Part shown: positions 25,581-35,813 of the stretch, one piece after another
Numbering within the stretch: the first letter of the stretch is position 1
How the letters are laid out: each line of letters opens with the position of its first letter
NCBI GenBank assembly: GCA_018714725.1
Contig: DVMZ01000102.1
Location: 1 to 36,553, forward strand
Length of the DNA: 36,553 bases
DNA from: Candidatus Scatosoma pullistercoris
GTDB lineage: Bacteria; Bacillota; Clostridia; Christensenellales; Borkfalkiaceae
Direction of reading: 5' to 3'
The notes under the pieces: generated by a model
Database searches by the model: none
Told to the model about the DNA's origin: nothing
Seen by the model: only the letters and a program-made list of their open reading frames with translations
Made by a program: the position numbers and the translations under genes

Positions 25581-26149
25581 TTTACCTGAAACTTTTTCTG
25601 GTCTTTCTGGAAATCGGCGCGGTCTCTTTCGGCGGCGGATACGGCATGATTCCCCTGATCCGCGAAAAAGTGCTGGAAAACGACTGGCTGACGGAAGAGG
25701 GATTTTTAAGTTTCGTCGCCGTATCAGAATCGACCCCCGGGCCGCTGGCCGTCAATATGGCCACTTTCGTCGGCGCCTCTCAGGGCGGATTTTTCGGCGC
25801 GCTCTGCGCCACGTTCGGCGTCGTGCTGCCCGCCTTTCTCGTCATACTGCTCATCGCCGCCGTGCTCGGCAATCTCCTCCGCTTTGCGGGCGTTCAGGCG
25901 ACCCTGTCGGGCATGCGTCCGGTCATCGTGGGGCTTATCCTGGCCACGGCGTTCACCATGATTCTCAGCGTCATTTTCGGCATTCAGTCCGTCGGCGAAA
26001 CGGAAGGGACGGACTGGCGCGCGGGAGCGATTTTCATCATTCTCGTCCTAGCCAATCTCCCGTCTCTGCTCCGTAAAAAACGGACGCTCTCCCCCATCCT
26101 CTGCATTCTCCTGTCCGCGGCGCTGGGAATTGCCTTTTATTCCTTCTGA
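25577..26149 (+). CDS. Chromate transporter, half-size subunit (CHR family)
   Basis: LVFLEIGAVSFGGGYGMIPLIREKVLENDWLTEEGFLSFVAVSESTPGPLAVNMATFVG; ATGA overlap with previous gene. Confidence 0.94.
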   Translation: MIYLKLFLVFLEIGAVSFGGGYGMIPLIREKVLENDWLTEEGFLSFVAVSESTPGPLAVNMATFVGASQGGFFGALCATFGVVLPAFLVILLIAAVLGNLLRFAGVQATLSGMRPVIVGLILATAFTMILSVIFGIQSVGETEGTDWRAGAIFIILVLANLPSLLRKKRTLSPILCILLSAALGIAFYSF

Positions 26150-26336
26150 ACGCCCCGAACGGACGGGGTTCTCTTTGGAAACAAGGAATTCTTTTATAAA
26201 CAACATCGCCGGGAACAAATAAAGCGATCGGGAGACAGTTGCTTGCTTCCGTCTTTTCGGGCATTTTTCGGAAAGCGCCGGCCGGTTTTTGTCGTTTCCG
26301 AAAGACGTTTAAGGGCGGCTGTTGTCCGAAAAAGCC

Positions 26337-26379
26337 AAACGTGCGGCGGGTCTGAAAATTTCAGACCCGCCGCACGTTT
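26337..26379. terminator. Perfect 43-nt palindrome, probable bidirectional terminator between convergent genes
   Basis: aaacgtgcggcgggtctgaaa a tttcagacccgccgcacgttt, 21-bp arms with a single central base. Confidence 0.8.
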
Positions 26380-26471
26380 TCAGCGCTCACGCCGAAGGAT
26401 TTACCGCCCTCCTCATCAACCGCCCGCAATGCCGGAAATCCCCGATGATTTTTCCGCTCGTTCCGCTCTTT

Positions 26472-27284
26472 TTATCGGGAAATCCCGCCGAACACCTCCG
26501 GTTTTGCCCGCCGGAGAATCTTTGTGATCAGGCGAGGCGTCAGCCGGGGAAAGAGCCGGTACCCCCAATCCATCAACCGGGCGTCCGCGCCGAAAATTTT
26601 CCGTCGGCTTCCCTTTTTGATCGCTTTCACGATTTTTTCCGCCATGCGGTCCGCGCTCATGCTGAATTTCCGGAAAAAACCCTTTGTTCCTTCGTCAAAC
26701 GTCTGCGAGCGAAACACATCGGTATCGGTAAACCCGGGCATGAACACGGATACGGGGATCCCGTTTTCCATAGAAACGCACTCGCTGAACCGTTGCAACG
26801 CCGCTTTGGACGCGCAGTACGCCGCTACGCCCGCAAAGGGGCAAAGGGAGGAAGAACTGCCGATGTTGATCATTTTCGGCCGACCGGATTGTCTCAAAAG
26901 CGGAGTCAGCGTTTCCAGGGCGTATACGGCAGAGAAAAAATTGGTCTTCACTGTATTTTCCGCCCCGCCCTTTTCATAAGCGGAAAACGCGGGAAGCACG
27001 CCCGCACAGTTGATGACGAGATCGGGCACAATCTGATTTCCCGAAAGCGTCCGGACAAACGTTTCCCATTCCGCCCGATCTCCCACATCGAACAGCTGCC
27101 AGGAAAAACGTTCCGCCGCTTTTCCCAACGTCCCGCTGAAACCGCGGAATTTTTCTTCGTTCCTGCCGACCCCGATCACCCGGCAATCATATTCGCGCAA
27201 CAATTTCCCGGCAATTGCCCTGCCGATTCCCGACGAAGCGCCCGTCACGACGACCGTTGCGCCACTCAGCTCATACCTGCCCAT
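26472..27284 (-). CDS. SDR family oxidoreductase
   Basis: VVVTGASSGIGRAIAGKLL; NCAGVLPAF; YCASKAAL. Confidence 0.94.
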   Translation of the reverse strand: MGRYELSGATVVVTGASSGIGRAIAGKLLREYDCRVIGVGRNEEKFRGFSGTLGKAAERFSWQLFDVGDRAEWETFVRTLSGNQIVPDLVINCAGVLPAFSAYEKGGAENTVKTNFFSAVYALETLTPLLRQSGRPKMINIGSSSSLCPFAGVAAYCASKAALQRFSECVSMENGIPVSVFMPGFTDTDVFRSQTFDEGTKGFFRKFSMSADRMAEKIVKAIKKGSRRKIFGADARLMDWGYRLFPRLTPRLITKILRRAKPEVFGGISR

Positions 27285-27388
27285 GCCAAAATCCCTTTTC
27301 TCTTTTCTTTTGTCCGACCTTCCGCCGGATTTTCAGCCCGGTTTTTCACCGTTGTTCCGGCATTCGTCCGCTTTTTCCGGCCGGAAAC

Positions 27389-28045
27389 TCATCCGATCGA
27401 CCAGACGACGGTGACTTTATCCTCCACTTCGATATCCTCCGGCGCGACGTCGAAAGAAACCGGCGCCGTCCTGTCCGCCGCGGCGTTCAGCCGCATGGGC
27501 TGTATCGGTCGGGAAGAAAAAATCCCCTCTTCGGACGAATAATCGATCCGGACGATCTCGCCCAGCTTCACACAGGCGGCGTCCGCAAGGATGAGCGCCT
27601 TTTTCGCGCAGTCTTTCACCGCTTCCCGGAGCAACCATTCCCGGGCCGCGGAGGAATCCCGCACCGTATAAGAAAAGGAAAACAACGGATCGGCTCCGCA
27701 ACCGGCAACCGCGCCCGCAAACGCGCCCAGCCGGGCGGATTCTGCAGAAAAACGGACGGTCAGGACATGCCGGTATTCGTATCCGGCGAACTGCTGACGC
27801 CAGTCCCCCTTTTCATCCCGCACGTTTTCATAACGGGTGTTGACGCGGAAATCGGAAGTTTTCATCGTCTCCTCTCCGAACCCGGCGCCGAGCAGCGCCC
27901 TTTTCACCTTCCCGAGTGCAGTTTCCGACTTTTCCAGCGCGCCTGCATATTCCTTTTCCACGCCCTGCAACACCACCTCTGCGCAGACGGTGTCCGGCCG
28001 CAGGCGAATTTTTCCTTTACCGCAGATTTTCAGTTCTCTTTCCAT
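27389..28045 (-). CDS. SIMPL domain-containing protein (DUF541)
   Basis: GKGKIRLRPDTVCAEVVLQGVEKEYAGALEKS...FRVNTRYENVRDEKGDWRQQFAGYEYRHVLTV pattern. Confidence 0.85.
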   Translation of the reverse strand: MERELKICGKGKIRLRPDTVCAEVVLQGVEKEYAGALEKSETALGKVKRALLGAGFGEETMKTSDFRVNTRYENVRDEKGDWRQQFAGYEYRHVLTVRFSAESARLGAFAGAVAGCGADPLFSFSYTVRDSSAAREWLLREAVKDCAKKALILADAACVKLGEIVRIDYSSEEGIFSSRPIQPMRLNAAADRTAPVSFDVAPEDIEVEDKVTVVWSIG

Positions 28046-28175
28046 AGACTACGCTCCTTTGGGGCGGTGTATCCGCCCTATCCCCTATGTAACACGCAGG
28101 CCGAAGCCGCCCCGCCGGGAAAAAGCCGTCAGACCGCACACGCTTTACGCCCGCGCGAATGCTTGCGCGCATTTT

Positions 28176-29072
28176 TTATCTGGCGTCCACTTCCGCGCGC
28201 ACGGGAATGGATTGCTGGGCGCCCCGCCGCGTGACGGTGATCGCGGAAGCCTTGCCGGCAAAAATCATCGCTTCGCGGACGGACATTCCTTCGGACAAAC
28301 CGGTGACAAACGCGCCGACATAGGTATCGCCGGCCGCCGTGGTATCCACCGCTTCGGCCTTGAAACAATCCGCCTTGAAATACCCGTCCTTCCCGACATA
28401 GGCGGAGCCTTCGCTGCCCATCGTGACGACGACGTTCCCGACGCCCTTGGCCGCCAGCGCCTGCGCGCATCTCTGCGCAGATTCTTCGTCCTTGGGAAAA
28501 ATACCGGTATAGAATTCCGCTTCCGACTGATTGGGTATAAAGTAGTCGCAGTTTTTCAGAATCCCCGGCAGGAGTTTCGCCGCAGGCGCGGGATTGAGCA
28601 CGGTGACCAACCCTTTTTCTTTGGCTTTTGCCAGCGCATACCGCACGATTTCCTGCGAAATTTCCAGCTGACAGATGAGATAATCCCCCGCCGTCGCACT
28701 TTCCAGCGCGCGATCGATCAGTTCTTCTCGCACCTGTCCGTTAGCTCCCGCGTCGAGAATGATCCGGTTGTCCCCGTCCACCACCACGATCACGGCAATG
28801 CCGCTGGATACCCCCGTCAGTTTTTCGACATACTCCACATCCACGCCGTATCCTTTCAGCGTCTGTTTCAGTTCTTCGCCAAATGCCTCGCCGACACAGC
28901 CCACCATGTACGCTTTGCCGCCCAACTTTCCGACGGCCGCCGCCTGGTTGGCGCCCTTGCCGCCGGGGTTGGTCATGAACCCTTCCCCGCTGATGGTGAC
29001 GCCGTTTTCCGGCATAAAAGGCGCACGGATCACAAGATCCATGTTCAGACTTCCCGCAATATAAATTTTCAT
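28176..29072 (-). CDS. rbsK: Ribokinase (PfkB family)
   Basis: MKIYIAGSLNMDLVIRAP; GGKGANQAAAVGKLGG; DTTAAGDTYVGAF. Confidence 0.92.
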   Translation of the reverse strand: MKIYIAGSLNMDLVIRAPFMPENGVTISGEGFMTNPGGKGANQAAAVGKLGGKAYMVGCVGEAFGEELKQTLKGYGVDVEYVEKLTGVSSGIAVIVVVDGDNRIILDAGANGQVREELIDRALESATAGDYLICQLEISQEIVRYALAKAKEKGLVTVLNPAPAAKLLPGILKNCDYFIPNQSEAEFYTGIFPKDEESAQRCAQALAAKGVGNVVVTMGSEGSAYVGKDGYFKADCFKAEAVDTTAAGDTYVGAFVTGLSEGMSVREAMIFAGKASAITVTRRGAQQSIPVRAEVDAR

Positions 29073-29123
29073 CCCGGTTTCCTCCCCGATTTTCCGTTGC
29101 GAAATTCTTTCCGCATTTATTCG

Positions 29124-29152
29124 AGTATATCATACCGCGGCGCTTTTGTCAA
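29124..29152 (-). promoter_or_regulatory. Promoter of the ribokinase gene
   Basis: Minus strand TTGACA (29152-29147), 17-bp spacer, TATACT (29129-29124). Confidence 0.85.
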
Positions 29153-29378
29153 ATTCTGAGCGCCCGCATCCGCCCCTTCCGGATTTTTTCCGCATTTTTC
29201 TCTTTTATCGCCCGACTTCTTCATCATCTTACGTCCGCCGTCCAAAAAATAAGTTTCCGCGACTCTTTGAGTCCGCTCCGCCCCCCCCGAAATAAAAGCC
29301 GAAAATTTTCCGATGCCGCACCCCTGAACCGACTTTCTGAAGACAGACAAATTTCCGCTTTTTTGCGCCAAAACAATA

Positions 29379-29407
29379 TTGACTTTTTTTGCGTAATATG
29401 CTATACT
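29379..29407 (+). promoter_or_regulatory. Promoter of the GH27 gene
   Basis: TTGACT (29379-29384), 17-bp spacer, TATACT (29402-29407). Confidence 0.8.
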
Positions 29408-29465
29408 GACATCGTCCGGCAAAAAAGGACAAAAAACATGAAAAAATGAAGAGAGGGAATTGATC

Positions 29466-30593
29466 ATGATCAAAAATCTGCCGCCCATGGGCTGGAACAC
29501 CTGGAACACTTTTGCCCAGAACATCCAGGAAGAACTTATTCTCGACTCCGCAAAAGCGCTTGTCTCTTCGGGACTGAAAGACGCGGGTTACGAATATGTG
29601 GTCATCGACGACTGCTGGGCGCTGAAAGAACGCGGCGCCGACGGACGTCTGACGCCCGACCCGCAGAAATTTCCGCACGGCATGAAATATCTCGCCGACC
29701 GTATCCACGAAATGGGCCTCAAATTCGGCATGTATTCCTGTTGCGGCACCATGACCTGCGCCGGCTATCCCGCCAGTTTTGACCGGGAATTTCTCGATGC
29801 GGAAACCTTCGCCGGCTGGGGCATCGATTTTCTGAAATATGATTACTGTTTCAAACCCGCCGGAGCGGAAGGCGCGCTTCTCTACCGCCGCATGGGCCTG
29901 GCCCTCGCTTCCTGCGGACGGGATATCCTGTTCAGCGGTTGCAGCTGGGGCGCAGACAAGACCCCGGAATGGATCGGCACCACCGGTGCCAATATGTGGC
30001 GCTCTACCGGAGATATCTTCGACACGTGGGAATCGGTGAAATCCCTGATTCAGCAGCAATATTCCATTCTTCCGTTCGGAGGAAAGGATTGTTTCAACGA
30101 CATGGATATGCTGATCGTAGGCATGAACGGCAAGGGACACGTCGGCATCAAAGGATGTTCGCAAGAGGAATACCGCCTGCATTTCGCCGCCTGGTGCCTT
30201 TTCGGCTCCCCTCTGATGATCGGCTGTGATATCCGCAATATGGACGAGGAAACCAAGCGTATTCTGACCAATCCCGCTCTTCTCGCCATCGATCAGGACG
30301 CCCGCTGCAACCGGCCTTACATCATTCGGTTCTGCGGCAACGACGACTACCCGATCATCGTGCGCAATCTCGCAGACGGCGATCTGGCCGTCGGATTTTT
30401 CAATCTCTCCGATTCTCCCGCCGACCTTTGGGTGACCGAAGCGGATCTCGGCATTTCTTTCCGCCAGAATAAAATTCTTGAAGGTACGGAAGTTTACAGC
30501 GGGCGCAAACTTCGCTCGGTCAACGCTACCCTGTCCGCCTCTCTCGCCCCGCACACCTGCGAAGTGTACCGCATGAAAATCGTAAATCTATAA
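29466..30593 (+). CDS. Glycoside hydrolase family 27 (alpha-galactosidase / alpha-N-acetylgalactosaminidase)
   Basis: PPMGWNTWNTF; DDCWALKERGADGRLTPDPQKFPHGMKYLADRIHEMGLKFGMYS; WGIDFLKYDYC catalytic nucleophile region; MWRSTGDI acid/base region. Confidence 0.95.
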   Translation: MIKNLPPMGWNTWNTFAQNIQEELILDSAKALVSSGLKDAGYEYVVIDDCWALKERGADGRLTPDPQKFPHGMKYLADRIHEMGLKFGMYSCCGTMTCAGYPASFDREFLDAETFAGWGIDFLKYDYCFKPAGAEGALLYRRMGLALASCGRDILFSGCSWGADKTPEWIGTTGANMWRSTGDIFDTWESVKSLIQQQYSILPFGGKDCFNDMDMLIVGMNGKGHVGIKGCSQEEYRLHFAAWCLFGSPLMIGCDIRNMDEETKRILTNPALLAIDQDARCNRPYIIRFCGNDDYPIIVRNLADGDLAVGFFNLSDSPADLWVTEADLGISFRQNKILEGTEVYSGRKLRSVNATLSASLAPHTCEVYRMKIVNL

Positions 30594-30598
30594 TAACC

Positions 30599-30826
30599 AT
30601 GCAGTGCTTTCAATGCGAAACAGCTCTCTCTTATGACGAAATCGGACTGACCAGGAAACTCATACGCCGGGATGCGGTGCAATGCCTCTGTATCGGGTGC
30701 CTTTCCCGGAAGTTCGGCGTATCCGTCTCCCGGCTTCAGGAGAAAATCGAAGAATACCGCGCCGCAGGCTGCAGGCTGTTCGCGGCGCCGGAAAAGCCGG
30801 CTGTTCCGCCTCCGCGCTCCGATTGA
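30599..30826 (+). CDS. Small Cys-rich (putative zinc-ribbon) protein of unknown function
   Basis: MQCFQCETAL...CLCIGCLSRKFGVSVSRLQEKIEEYRAAGCRLF: CxxC plus CxCxxC; directly follows GH27. Confidence 0.75.
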   Translation: MQCFQCETALSYDEIGLTRKLIRRDAVQCLCIGCLSRKFGVSVSRLQEKIEEYRAAGCRLFAAPEKPAVPPPRSD

Positions 30827-30973
30827 CTCCCTCCATGCGGCCAACCCCGCCGGATCGCGTTTTTCAGGCCTGCGCCCCGCGCGAAAAGCCGGACGGAGCC
30901 CGACGACGGCGCAGCGGCTGCGATCCTTAAAAATACGAAAAAAATAGACAAAATATTTGCAAGGAAAACTCTT

Positions 30974-31585
30974 ATGTCTGTTTTTGACGCTCTTCACTCC
31001 GGAAAACCGTACAGCACGGTGGACGAAACCCTGGTCCGCGAACAGGCGCTGTGCCTCGAAAAACTCTGCGACTACAACGCAACCCGCCCTCTGCAGGCGG
31101 AAAAGCGTGCGGAACTGTTGAAAGAAATGTTTGCGGAAATCGGTGAAAACTGTTATATCGAACCGCCTCTCCACGCAAACTGGGCGGGAAAATTCGTTCA
31201 TTTCGGCAAAAACGTCTATGCAAATTTCAATCTCACGCTTGTGGACGACACGCATATCTATGTAGGCGACAGCACCATGATCGGCCCCAACGTGACCATT
31301 GCCACGGCGGGACACCCCATTCTGCCCGTTCTGCGGGAAAAAGTGTATCAGTTCAATCTTCCCGTCCGGATCGGCAAAAACTGCTGGATCGGCGCAGGCG
31401 CCATCATTCTGCCCGGGATTACGATCGGAGACAACACCGTCGTCGGCGCGGGCAGCGTCGTGACAAAAGACCTCCCCGCAAACGTCGTTGCGGTCGGCAA
31501 TCCCTGCCGGATTCTGCGCGAAATCGGAGAACGGGACAAGGTTTACTACTACCTCAATCTGAAAATCGATCCGTCCGATCTTTGA
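30974..31585 (+). CDS. Sugar O-acetyltransferase (maltose/galactoside acetyltransferase, LacA/Maa-like)
   Basis: NFNLTLVDDTHIYVGDSTMIGPNVTIATAGHPI; IGKNCWIGAGAIILPGITIGDNTVVGAGSVVTKDLPANVVAVGNPCRILREI. Confidence 0.96.
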   Translation: MSVFDALHSGKPYSTVDETLVREQALCLEKLCDYNATRPLQAEKRAELLKEMFAEIGENCYIEPPLHANWAGKFVHFGKNVYANFNLTLVDDTHIYVGDSTMIGPNVTIATAGHPILPVLREKVYQFNLPVRIGKNCWIGAGAIILPGITIGDNTVVGAGSVVTKDLPANVVAVGNPCRILREIGERDKVYYYLNLKIDPSDL

Positions 31586-31615
31586 TTTTTCAATGACACA
31601 TATCCATGTATGCGA

Positions 31616-31642
31616 CGAGCGCCGACCAATGGTCGGCGCTCG
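31616..31642. terminator. Perfect 12-bp hairpin between convergent genes
   Basis: cgagcgccgacc aat ggtcggcgctcg; no strong T-tract. Confidence 0.55.
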
Positions 31643-31662
31643 CACTTATTTCAGTCAATCGC

Positions 31663-33559
<1,897 letters not shown>

Positions 33560-33744
33560 GTTGAAATGATAACCTCCTGACGAATTTTTCTGCCCGGGCG
33601 CGCCCGCGCCGCTAAGCCGTCGGCCGAAGTTCCTTCCGGCTTCCGCTTTGCATCGGCTTCTCGTCGAATTCCGGCCGTTTTTCGTCCCGCCTAAACCCGG
33701 CTCCTGCCTGCGCTTCCGCCGGCAAAAAATTTTTCGGCCGCCCG

Positions 33745-33773
33745 TTGACTTTTTCCCTTTCGTCTGCTATAAT
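33745..33773 (+). promoter_or_regulatory. Promoter of the AraC-family gene
   Basis: TTGACT (33745-33750), 17-bp spacer, TATAAT (33768-33773). Confidence 0.8.
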
Positions 33774-33796
33774 TATAACATATTGAAAAACAAACG

Positions 33797-33821
33797 GATA
33801 TACGTTATTTTATCGTATATC
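33797..33821. promoter_or_regulatory. Inverted repeat GATATACG-N9-CGTATATC, operator candidate
   Basis: Located in the AraC/nucleotidyltransferase divergent intergenic region. Confidence 0.5.
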
Positions 33822-33856
33822 TATAAAATCTGATACTTTTTTTCGGAGAGACAGAC

Positions 33857-34687
33857 ATGGAAACCGGATTGTATCGGGAATGTCCCGTCAGAAACGCGCT
33901 GGCCATCGACTCGCTGTATACCTTTTCCCGCCGCCGCTTCCCGGAAGGCTACTCTTTCAAGGGCGAAACGCACGATTTTGCCGAAGTGGTGTGCGTCACC
34001 GCCGGCAAAGCGGGAATCACTGCGGGGAAAAACGTTTACGTCCTGTCCGCCGGGCAGATGATTCTGCACGTTCCCGGCGAATTTCACGCCATCTGGTCGG
34101 ATTGCGGCACCGAACCGGAAACCATCATTTTTTCCTTCCGCGCCTCTGTCCTGCCCGAACTCCCGACCCGCGTATTCACCCTCCCGCCCGAACGGGTCAG
34201 CGAGCTGCAATCGATTTTCCGAGCGGCGGAAAACGCTTTCGTGCTGGAAGGGAACAATGTGGAACGGGTCCGGGAGGGCAATGAAACGGCTGCTTCCGCC
34301 GTCGTCAAACGGCTGGAACTCTTTCTGCTCGCCGCGCTGTCCGGCCGGAACGCCGCCAATCCGGAATACGTCAGCCGAAGCGCGGAAAATTATATCCGCA
34401 TTCTTTCCGTCATGGAAGAAAAAATCGGCGACTCTCTCGACGCGGAAACGCTGGCGCGGCTGTGCAATCTCAGCGTCCCCGCGCTGGAAAAAACCGTCCG
34501 CCGCTACTCCGGTTGCGGCGCCATGGCCCATTATAACGCCCTGCGCATGCAGCGCGCCGCAGAACTGCTCGCCGACGGCTTTTCGGTCAAAGAAACGGCC
34601 CTTTCTCTCGGCTTTTCCAATCAGAATTATTTCAGCGCCTGCTTCAAAAAATGGTCGGGCAAAGCTCCGTCCGCCGCGCGCGGATAA
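33857..34687 (+). CDS. AraC family transcriptional regulator with cupin-type N-terminal domain
   Basis: AETLARLCNLSVPALEKTVRRYSGCGAMAHYNALRMQRAAELLADGFSVKETALSLGFSNQNYFSACFKKWSGKAPSAAR. Confidence 0.95.
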   Translation: METGLYRECPVRNALAIDSLYTFSRRRFPEGYSFKGETHDFAEVVCVTAGKAGITAGKNVYVLSAGQMILHVPGEFHAIWSDCGTEPETIIFSFRASVLPELPTRVFTLPPERVSELQSIFRAAENAFVLEGNNVERVREGNETAASAVVKRLELFLLAALSGRNAANPEYVSRSAENYIRILSVMEEKIGDSLDAETLARLCNLSVPALEKTVRRYSGCGAMAHYNALRMQRAAELLADGFSVKETALSLGFSNQNYFSACFKKWSGKAPSAARG

Positions 34688-34982
34688 TGCGGTCAGATCG
34701 TGCTCCTCGACGTCCGCTATATCTTGCAAATCTCCGCCCGCCGCACGGATAATGCGCATAATCTTATTTCTGTTTTTCCTTTCTGTTTTTTCCTTTCTGT
34801 TTCTGCTTCGCTTCTTAACGTCTGCTCTATGTCGATCTCTCTTTTTGTCTATGACCTCATCCCTGCCCCGCCTTTTCGCTCAACAACATTCTCTTTCTGC
34901 AAAGGAACTGATCCCCCGCCGTCTTTTCTGCCCTTTCTGATTTTCCCCTTCGCAAATCTTTTTCAGTCCATTTAATCCATGC

Positions 34983-35011
34983 TTCCCCGGGAATCCCCGG
35001 GGAATTTTATT
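34983..35011 (+). terminator. Intrinsic terminator candidate
   Basis: ttccccgg gaatcc ccggggaa followed by ttttatt. Confidence 0.6.
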
Positions 35012-35041
35012 CCGGAAGACTTTCAGACATTTCCGCGGCAA

Positions 35042-35812
35042 CTACTCACTACTTGCCCCGGAGGGCCGCCCGTCCTTCTGCACCCGGACCCGCAATCTTC
35101 CCTTGCGGCTTTCGCCGACGACCTCCGCCAAGGTAAACCGCCCCTTCCCGCGGACGGTAACCCCGTCTCCCGGCGCCAGTTCCCGCGAAGGCCGGGCACA
35201 CACTCTGCCGTTGATAAACACTCGTTCCGCCTGAAAATACGCCGCCGCGTCCGTCCGCGAAAGACGGAACACCGCCGCCACGGCGCAATCAGCGCGGAGC
35301 GAGGACAAAAAGAAATAGCCGTCTTCTTTTTCCGCCATTACCGGCACTGCCGTTTCCGCGCGCGTCGCCTTCACCTCGGTATGGCGCACCCGGAGGAGAT
35401 TTTCCTCCACAAACGGCGCAATGCGGCTGAGACAATACACATACGCCTCTTTTTCCGAAACGAAAATGTCCCCCAGCGTGTTTCGCTCGATTCCCAAAGA
35501 AAGGAGGGCGCCGAGATAGTCCCGGTGGGTGAGCGGCTCCGGAAATTTCCCGCCGGCGGGCACGATTTTCAGCGCCGCGATCGGAAATTCCTCTTCATAA
35601 TCGCAATCTCCGAACCGGATCATCTTGCGTTCCGTTTCCTCCGCCCCGCCCCAAAGACGGGTGCCCGCATAGGAATATTCCCGCTCCGCGTTGTAGAAAT
35701 ATCCGAGCTCCGCAGGCGATAAAAATTCCGTAAACGCATACCTGCCCCTCTCATAAGCCCGTTGCGCCAGTTCGGCAAAACGACTTCTCCACCACTTTTC
35801 CGCTTCGTCCAC
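35042..35812 (-). CDS. YlmH-like S4-domain RNA-binding protein
   Basis: AYERGRYAFTEFLSPAELGYF; LRADCAVAAVFRLSRTDAAAYFQAERVFINGRVCARPSRELAPGDGVTVRGKGRFTLAEV (S4); GTG start at 35812 with GGAGG embedded in the end of the preceding gene. Confidence 0.85.
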   Translation of the reverse strand: MDEAEKWWRSRFAELAQRAYERGRYAFTEFLSPAELGYFYNAEREYSYAGTRLWGGAEETERKMIRFGDCDYEEEFPIAALKIVPAGGKFPEPLTHRDYLGALLSLGIERNTLGDIFVSEKEAYVYCLSRIAPFVEENLLRVRHTEVKATRAETAVPVMAEKEDGYFFLSSLRADCAVAAVFRLSRTDAAAYFQAERVFINGRVCARPSRELAPGDGVTVRGKGRFTLAEVVGESRKGRLRVRVQKDGRPSGASSE

Positions 35813-35813
35813 T

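Noticed and set aside
26322-28234. 406-aa and 339-aa plus-strand ORFs
   Set aside because: Antisense to the SDR and SIMPL-domain genes.
29439-29450. Leader peptide MKK ahead of GH27
   Set aside because: Only three codons (ATGAAAAAATGA), no regulatory codon run and no terminator; likely chance.
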